This document shows positions 1 to 6,500 of a stretch of 12,451 bases of DNA, piece by piece. The notes beneath the pieces are model-generated. The model had not been told where the DNA came from, did no database searches, and saw only the letters and a program-made list of their open reading frames with translations. The number at the start of each line of letters is the position of its first letter. The stretch's first letter is position 1. A program made the translations under genes and the position numbers. Source of the DNA: Flavobacteriales bacterium UBA2426 (lineage in GTDB: Bacteria > Bacteroidota > Bacteroidia > Flavobacteriales_F > PHOS-HE28); the NCBI GenBank assembly GCA_002342985.1, contig DDRC01000099.1:8930-21380 (forward strand). Direction: 5' to 3'.

Positions 1-57
1 CCCACTCACCCCACCACCGCAGCCACCACCAGACAGCCGCTCGTGGAAGGGACCGAA

Positions 58-1392
58 CTACTTGTACTTCACCGCCCCCTGCGCCAGCAGGTGCTCGATG
101 TCATTGTTGATGCTGAGGATGAGCAAGCTGGTGGCGGTGCAGAAGACCGGGCTGGTGATGCAGTGATGGCCGTTCCAGCTGCCATCGTTGTTCTGGATGC
201 CCACCAGGCGGCCGGTGGTCTGCTGGTACCAGTTCTTCCACCCCTGATCCTTGGCGATCACCAGCGACTCGCCGGTCTGCAGGAAGCTGAGGAACTCCTC
301 ACCGCCGTTGTTGCCGAAGCCGCTGATGACATCCTCGCGCTGGGCCTGCTGCTTGGCGGCCTCGTACACCTGGTAGGCGGCGTTGAGGCGCTCGGCCTCG
401 CCGCGCGGCACACCGGCATCCTGCAGGGTCTCCACGGTAACCGGCGCATTCTTCGCGATCCGCCCCTCCTTCTTCGCCTTGGTGACCACCTCGTTCAGCT
501 CGCGGGCCTCGGCGGCGCTGTTGCGCGTGCTGCCGCTCACGGCGTAGAGGGTGATGCCGGCAGCGCGCTCGGTGGCCACGGTGCCCTTGCCCGCATCGAA
601 GTTGCTCTTCTGGTAGTCGCGCGCCAGCTTCAGCGACTCCTCATCCACCGTGGCGCCCTGGGCCTTGGCGCTCTCCAGCGCGCTGGCGGCGAAGCTGCTC
701 TGCAGCACGCCGGCCCAGCCGTCGCCGCGCATGCTGCCGTCGGCGTTCTGACCGCGCTGGATCATGTCCACGCAGGTGTTGAGGGCGCGCATGGCGCGGA
801 GGCGCTTCGGATGCTGCTCCTTGAGCTTCGCCACCAGGTTGCTCAGGTACTGGGCGGTGAGTGCCACATCGATGTTGGCGCCCAGCTTGGCCTGGATCTG
901 CGTGCCCTGCAGCTGGGTGATGTTGATGGCGCCCTTGGGCGCGGCCTCCACCTGCAGCAGCAGGTAATCGGTGGCCCGGGCCAGCTGCTGGCTGTAGGGT
1001 CCCTGGTCGAGCGTGCTGCCCATGCGCATGATGGCCATGGCCACCATGGCCGTGGTGGCGGGATCGGTGCTCACGGCATGCGGGTCGCGGATGTCCTGCC
1101 GGGCGTGCGAGCCGGCGCCGTAGCCGCCATCGGCAGCCTGCGCGCGCACCAGCCAATCGAGCCCCTTGCGCTCGGCCTGCAGCACCGCTGCCGGCGTGGC
1201 GAGCACGAAGGAGCTGTCGAGTCCCTCGCCCTCGTAGACGGTCTTGAACACGCAGCCCTCGGGCGGCTCGGGCACCGGCGTGTGGCAGTGGGCGCGGGCC
1301 GTGGCGGAAGGCCGCGGGTTGAAGGCAAGGAGCATCACCAGGATGCCGAATCCGCCGGTGATGGCGGCGATCAGGAAGACGTGCTTTCTCAT
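58..1392 (-). CDS. Membrane-anchored alpha-alpha toroid (prenyltransferase/squalene oxidase repeat-like) protein
   Basis: A 444-residue protein with an N-terminal hydrophobic segment (about residues 5-24) that reads as a signal anchor, so the body is probably periplasmic. Three QW-like repeat cores of the terpenoid-cyclase/protein-prenyltransferase toroid fold are visible: QAADGGYG (85-92), QNADGSMRGDGW (215-226) and QNNDGSWNGHH (400-410). The last is followed by a hydrophobic helix, CTATSLLILS. About residues 240-350 form a charged, Ala/Lys/Glu-rich, apparently helical insertion between repeat cores. I see no DxDD cyclase acid motif, so squalene cyclisation is not supported. A Cys/His group (H409, H410, C411, C418) near the C terminus could bind a metal or form a disulfide, but this is unproven. 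ATG at 1392 and TAG at 58-60. The gene lies 97 bp downstream of the lipoprotein gene on the same strand, so co-transcription is plausible. The fold is fairly secure; the biochemical role is unknown. Confidence 0.85.
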   Translation of the reverse strand: MRKHVFLIAAITGGFGILVMLLAFNPRPSATARAHCHTPVPEPPEGCVFKTVYEGEGLDSSFVLATPAAVLQAERKGLDWLVRAQAADGGYGAGSHARQDIRDPHAVSTDPATTAMVAMAIMRMGSTLDQGPYSQQLARATDYLLLQVEAAPKGAINITQLQGTQIQAKLGANIDVALTAQYLSNLVAKLKEQHPKRLRAMRALNTCVDMIQRGQNADGSMRGDGWAGVLQSSFAASALESAKAQGATVDEESLKLARDYQKSNFDAGKGTVATERAAGITLYAVSGSTRNSAAEARELNEVVTKAKKEGRIAKNAPVTVETLQDAGVPRGEAERLNAAYQVYEAAKQQAQREDVISGFGNNGGEEFLSFLQTGESLVIAKDQGWKNWYQQTTGRLVGIQNNDGSWNGHHCITSPVFCTATSLLILSINNDIEHLLAQGAVKYK

Positions 1393-1411
1393 GGCGTGTG
1401 CGTTTGGGCCT

Positions 1412-1429
1412 CTCCGCTGGGATGCGGAG
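1412..1429 (-). other. Inverted repeat between lipoprotein and toroid genes
   Basis: A perfect 6-bp inverted repeat (CTCCGC / GCGGAG) with a 6-nt loop lies in the 97-bp gap between the two minus-strand genes. In RNA it would form a short GC-rich hairpin about 60 nt after the lipoprotein stop codon. No T-run follows it, so it is not a convincing intrinsic terminator. It could attenuate read-through or protect an mRNA end, or it could be chance. Confidence 0.25.
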
Positions 1430-1489
1430 GAAGGGCGTTTTGCACATGCGGTACACGCGCGCGCCGATCGGGTTCAATCGGATGGGCCG

Positions 1490-3322
1490 CTACGGCTCAT
1501 CCGGCGCTCGCTGCGCGCGGAAGTAGCCATTGCTCACGGTCACGAAGACCTCCTCGCCGGTCCCTGTGTCGTACCGGACCATGGTGCCGAGGAAGATGCC
1601 CTGCACCTCGCCGCCCACCGGGCCGTACAGGTTCACCCCGACCTGGAGGTTGTAGGGGAAGTAGTAGCGCCCATCGATGACCAGGGTGATGCTGCAGTCG
1701 CCTTCGCCTTCCACCGTGGCGCAGTTGCCGGTGGCGCTGCCCAGCCATTCCCCGTAGAGCTGCGGTCCGCCGCCGCCATCCACAACGAAGAGCTGCGTGG
1801 TATTGTCCGCGGCATAGTAGGTGGCGGTGGCCATGCCGGCGGCCGGGTCGAGCACCACGGTCTGCTGACTGTAGCCATCGCCGTTGAGCACGCAGCCCGC
1901 CTGCAGCCCGCCGCCAGAACCGCCGTTGCAGAGGGTGATGGTGCCCGCATCCGCTTCACCTCCCGGCGCGGTGGGCAGCGACACGGAGACCTCCTGCACG
2001 ATGCCGCCGTTCAGGTTCACCAGCCGGAGCGTGGCCTCTTGCCCATTGTACGGCGCAGCGATGCGGAACTCGGGGGTGGCCCCGAGCGGCATGAAGTAAG
2101 AGCCGCCGGACCAGGTGACCATGGCGTAGCCGTTCACGGTGCCGCTTGGGCAGATGAGCGTGCCCACGATGTAGCCCGGCGTGTTCACCAGCAGCTCCAC
2201 GTACTGCTCGGCATCGGCCGCCAACGTGCCGATGGGCACCGGCGCGGCCGTGAGGCCGATCGGGTTCGCATCCACCTCCACGGTGAGGTCGACACCCGAA
2301 GGGACGAACGCGTCGAACTCCCCATCGGAACGCGGATAGGTCCTCACCTGCCGGATGCGCAAGGGCAGCAGCGGCGCCAGCTCCTCATCCCCTTCCACGC
2401 GCACCCGGCCGCGGACGCGCGCCCGCGGCCATGCGGCATCCGCGTTCCAGGTGGAGAAGTGCTGCACCACGCCGACGTACTCGCCGCCTTGGCGCTGGGC
2501 CTCGCCCTCCGGCTCCCAGATGCCCGTCTGCTCATTGAGGTGCCACAGCGGAACGGTGGCGGGCGCCTCGCTGCTCTGATCGGCCGCGATCGGCAGGCGG
2601 ATGGTGGCCGAGGCCCCATTGCCCAGCTGCAGCTCGTTGCCCACGCCATCGGTGATGCGCACGCTGGCCATGCCGTAGCTGTAGAGCTGCTGTTGCGTGC
2701 CGCCCGCGATGGCCGTAAGGTCGCCACCCGGCATGGCCGCGCTGAAGTCCGGCGCATCCGTGGCGAAGTGCTCCGCAGCCACGGCGTAGGTGCCCGCGTA
2801 GGGCGCTCCCGTTGCGGTGACGAGCCCGTTGGCCGGCAGCTGCAGGCGGAATCCATCCGGCAATTGCAGGTCCTGCGGCGAATCGGATGAGAGACCGGTG
2901 AAGTCAGGCGCGCTGGACCGCATGGACACGCGTACGATCGTGGTGCCGTTGAGGTGGGCCGCCGTGCCATGCACCGCGTTGAAGTAGCCCGCCTTCTGGC
3001 AACGCACCACCACGCGTTCGTTCGCCGGGGCGCTGCCGAGCAAGAACATGCCCGCCGCATCGGTCACGGCCGATGCGCTGCCGGATTGCACCTGCACACC
3101 GGACAAGGGGGCGCCGGAGGCATCCACCACCTGGCCCAGCACGCGCGTGGTGCCGGTGGCCATGGGCGCGGATGACGGCGCGGCTGCATCCTCCTCGTCC
3201 TTCCGGCAACCGCCGAGGAGCAGCAGGAGCAAACCGAGCATGGCCACCAGCAGCAAGGTCCAGTGGTTGAGGCTCTGCGCAGCGGCGGGCGACCGCTTGG
3301 GATTGTTCGCTGTGTGTTTCAT
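1490..3322 (-). CDS. Surface-type lipoprotein with carboxypeptidase-regulatory-like and FAM171/CILP-like segments
   Basis: A 610-residue lipoprotein. The ATG at 3322 was chosen because it gives a compact signal peptide: basic N-region, Leu-rich core (22-36) and lipobox LGGC with C39. The frame stays open to 3628, but that extension has no coding character and would bury the signal. After C39 comes RKDEED, resembling the charged lipoprotein export signal (LES) that sends Bacteroidota lipoproteins to the outer face of the outer membrane. Residues 59-135 form a carboxypeptidase-regulatory-like beta domain (VLGQVVDASGAPLSGVQV, then TDAAGMF). Residues 155-295 contain SYGMASVRITD, PLWHLNEQTGIWEPEG and HFSTWN, a pattern I associate with CILP/FAM171-like extracellular regions. 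The remainder (300-610) is Gly-rich and beta-predicted, with four Cys between 465 and 543 (C465, C477, C534, C543). It carries no T9SS C-terminal signal. An in-frame ATG at 3355 is a less likely alternative start. Ligand and function are unknown; a structural or binding surface protein is inferred. Confidence 0.85.
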   Translation of the reverse strand: MKHTANNPKRSPAAAQSLNHWTLLLVAMLGLLLLLLGGCRKDEEDAAAPSSAPMATGTTRVLGQVVDASGAPLSGVQVQSGSASAVTDAAGMFLLGSAPANERVVVRCQKAGYFNAVHGTAAHLNGTTIVRVSMRSSAPDFTGLSSDSPQDLQLPDGFRLQLPANGLVTATGAPYAGTYAVAAEHFATDAPDFSAAMPGGDLTAIAGGTQQQLYSYGMASVRITDGVGNELQLGNGASATIRLPIAADQSSEAPATVPLWHLNEQTGIWEPEGEAQRQGGEYVGVVQHFSTWNADAAWPRARVRGRVRVEGDEELAPLLPLRIRQVRTYPRSDGEFDAFVPSGVDLTVEVDANPIGLTAAPVPIGTLAADAEQYVELLVNTPGYIVGTLICPSGTVNGYAMVTWSGGSYFMPLGATPEFRIAAPYNGQEATLRLVNLNGGIVQEVSVSLPTAPGGEADAGTITLCNGGSGGGLQAGCVLNGDGYSQQTVVLDPAAGMATATYYAADNTTQLFVVDGGGGPQLYGEWLGSATGNCATVEGEGDCSITLVIDGRYYFPYNLQVGVNLYGPVGGEVQGIFLGTMVRYDTGTGEEVFVTVSNGYFRAQRAPDEP

Positions 3323-3569
3323 CCCCGTGCCGGGAAGGGCGATCCGTTGGTGCATGGGGCAAGGGTAGCGCCCGGCTCGCACCGCATCCATCACATGTTC
3401 GTGGGTATCCCGCTGGGCCGGGCCTGCGGCGGAGAGCGGTCGTTGACCAGCCTCAGCGGGACCGTTGCGCAGTGGCCGGCCTCCACACGAAAGTGGGGAT
3501 GCGAAGGGCGTATGCACGGGATAATGTTGCTGCCCTGCAGCACCCTGACCGGTGCTTACGCCACTCATC
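3323..3569. promoter_or_regulatory. Divergent intergenic region between lipoprotein and adhesin-like genes
   Basis: A 247-bp non-coding region from which two genes diverge. Two one-mismatch versions of the Bacteroidota -7 element TAnnTTTG sit at sensible distances. One is TAATGTTG at 3522-3529 on the plus strand, about 40 nt before the ATG at 3570. The other is TACCCTTG at 3367-3360 on the minus strand, about 38 nt before the ATG at 3322. Neither has a clear -33 TTG partner, so both are weak. A 15-mer also found at 8970-8984 occurs at 3391-3405. No Shine-Dalgarno-like sequence is evident before either start. Confidence 0.4.
3391..3405 (-). repeat. 15-mer shared with 8970-8984 (copy 1)
   Basis: On the minus strand this reads CCCACGAACATGTGA. 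The identical 15-mer occurs at 8970-8984 in the same orientation. Here it is in non-coding DNA, about 69-83 nt upstream of the lipoprotein ATG and just upstream of the weak -7 candidate. It contains ACATGT, a short palindrome. A common regulator site is possible, but chance identity in 12 kb of GC-rich DNA is not excluded. Confidence 0.25.
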
Positions 3570-6500
3570 ATGGATCTCCGCTGTCCCACCCCGCTCCCCT
3601 GCTTCATCGCCGGCCTGCTGCTGATCACCGCGCACGAGGCCTATTCCCAGCCCGGGGAATGCCAGCCCCAGGCATGCACCTACACTGGCGGCCCCTCAAC
3701 CGCAACGGTTCCGGCCACCAGCGCATCGCACTTCACCACCTCCGGGGTCTGGATCCAACCCAGTTGGTCCGCGAGCTTCCCGGTCACCGCCGGCGAGACC
3801 TATGAATGGTCCTCCTGCCCGGCGGACGGCGCCGGGATACCCTACTACCCATCGGACATCAATTTCACCCTGATGCGTGCGGATGGCAGCTTCCTCTGCT
3901 ATTCCGACGATGTCTGCGGCGCCTTCCCGAAGATCCGCTGGACCGCGGACCAATCCGGAACGGTGATCCTGGGACTACGGGAGGATGGTTGCTACATCAC
4001 CCCATACACCACACGGAAGTACCAGCCTTCGTGGCGGTGCGTGACCTGCCCCGCCTTCCAGCCTTGCGAGGCAAGGACGGAGATACGCTGTGCAACCACC
4101 TACACGGCCACGCACGGCAGCGGTGCAGGCGCCTTTGACCTTTCCTGCGGCAGCGGCAGCGGCACAGGCAAGGAACGGGCGTACCTCTTCGTGCCCGGAT
4201 CAAGCGGCTCCATGGTGCTGCAGCAGCTCGCCTCACATGCGCCGGTCCGCTGGTACTACAAGCCGGAAAGCCAAGGCTGCGGCGCCACCAGCTGGACCTG
4301 CGTCGGCACCCTGACCGGCAATGCGAGCAGCACTTCCTTCACCGTGAGCGAAGGGGTGCGCTACCTCCTCTTGGCCGATCCGGAGGCCACCACCCAAGGT
4401 GACGTCTCCTTTCAGCTTGGCTGCACCCTGCAGCCCGACCCCTGCCTGTCACCGACACCCATCAGTTGCGGGAACACGTACAGTGTGACCATACCATCGG
4501 GAGCCGGCATGGCCGGGGAATCATTGGAATGCGGACTGCTGACCTTGGGCAAGACCCGTGTCTTCGCGTTCACCACCGTGCTCGGAGGCGACTATACCAT
4601 CACCCAGAACGCATCCGAACCGGTGACCTGGCTGGTGTCGAAGGGCGACCCCACCCGCCCCTGCGAGTTCAAGTGCATGGACTGGGCGCCGAACGCAGGC
4701 TCCATCACCACGTCCCTGAAGCCGAACATGACCTACTATTTCCGGTTGAATGGAACCTACACCACGGGCGCTTCGGTCACATTCACCATTGATTGCTCGG
4801 CTGTCGAGGACCCCTGCTCCGCGATCGGCAACCTGAGCTGCGGGTTGCCTGCTTCAGCAACGGTGAGCGGAACCGGCGGTTGGAACGGCTTGACGGGCTA
4901 TTGCGGAATCAGCGGATCGTGGGGGAAGCAGCGCCTGTATGCCTTCACCCCTGATCAAACGGGAGCGCACACCATCGAACAGACGATGCTCACCCAGGGA
5001 CAGATGATGCGCTACTTCATCAAGCCGCAATCCGGAGGCTGCTCATCCATGGGATGGTCCTGCATCGGATCACTGAACGGCCCTGGCACAACGCCACCCA
5101 TCACGCTGGAGGCAGGCGTGCCTTACTACATCATGGCCGATGCCTTGTACGCCTACCTCACGAGCAGCTATACCATGCGCGTGAACTGCCCTCCTCCCCC
5201 GGCCGACCCCTGTGCGGCCATCGTGAACCTCGCCTGCGGCATCCCCGTCACACGGAGCATCGCACCGGGCCAGGGGGCTTACAGCGCGCCGCAGAACACC
5301 TGCGGGTACAGCACGCCCGGGCGTGAACAGATCCTTCGCTTCACGGCACCCTATTCGGGGACCTACAACATCAGGCAATTCACCGCTTACGATTGGACCG
5401 ACTACTTCTTCAAGCCTGAAGCCAATGGATGCAGCGCCGCCGGTTGGACCTGCATCGATGACCTGTTCGGCGCGGAGCTGAGCGGGGCATTCACCATGCT
5501 CCAGGGTATCACCTATCTCATCATGGCCGACCCGGAATCCAGCAACGGCGGCATCCTCTCCTTCCAGCTTGAATGCAGCAGTCCTTACGATGCCTGCGCC
5601 TTGACCGAGCCGCTGGCCGGATGCAACGAGCCCATGTCCGTGCAATTCGGAACAGGGAACGGCAGCTACCTGAACCCAGGCAGCAGCTGCGGGGCGAACA
5701 CGCCCGGCCGCGAGCGCATCTTCACCTACACCGCCGCGGAGGGAGGGCAGCGCTTCTTCCAGCAGTTCACCTCCAACGGCACCATCAACTACTACGTGAA
5801 GCCGCAATCCGGCGGCTGCAATGGATCCGGTTGGACCTGCCTGGGCGGCATCAGCGGGGCCGGTGTCACCTCTACCTACAGCATGACGGCGGGCACTACC
5901 TACCTGGTGATGCTGGATGCGCTGGCCACCACCGGCCAAACGGTCCAATTCGTCATGGGATGTGCAGCCAGCGGCAACGTCTGCAACACGAGCATGATGG
6001 GTTCCGTCACCTGCAACACGGATATGCCCGTGAATGTGCCCTCCGGCGCGGGCGGACTCCTTCAACTGCCCGGTTGCGGCGGCGATCCGATGCCCGGGCG
6101 TGAACGGATCTATGCCTTCATGCCGATGGAGAGCGGAGTGTTCAGCGTCATCCAGATGATGGACGGCGATGGGGACTACACCACCTACCGCTATGCCTAC
6201 AGGGCCGCAGGCTTCGGCTCCTGCACCGATGGTTGGATGTGCATCGGTTATCGGCAGGGAACGAGTGAGGTGGGCACAATGAACCTCACCGGCGGCATGC
6301 TCTATTGGCTGATGATCGATGCCTCGAGCATGACCGGAGGACAGCTGGCCTTCCGGATCGAGTGCCCGACCTACGAAGCCTGCACGGACATCCAGCCCGT
6401 TACCTGCGGCACGCCGCGGTTCGTGGTACTGGGCAGCGGGCAAGGCGGCAAGGACTGGAACTCCTGCGCTCCGGGAAACCCCACCCCCAGCCTTCCGGGC

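Noticed and set aside
1..57. The end of another gene at the left edge.
   Set aside because: The 57 bases show no recognisable coding pattern or start signal in either direction; too short to call.
43..2890. Two long plus-strand open frames (43-1680 and 1244-2890) opposite the toroid and lipoprotein genes.
   Set aside because: They are antisense shadows of GC-rich genes. Their products are His/Ala/Gly/Arg-rich with no signal, domain or motif, while the minus strand has recognisable folds and signal peptides.
3323..3628. A 102-residue N-terminal extension of the lipoprotein.
   Set aside because: It would place the lipoprotein signal peptide internally, lacks its own signal or fold, and overlaps the start of the divergent repeat protein. 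The ATG at 3322 gives a normal lipobox position.
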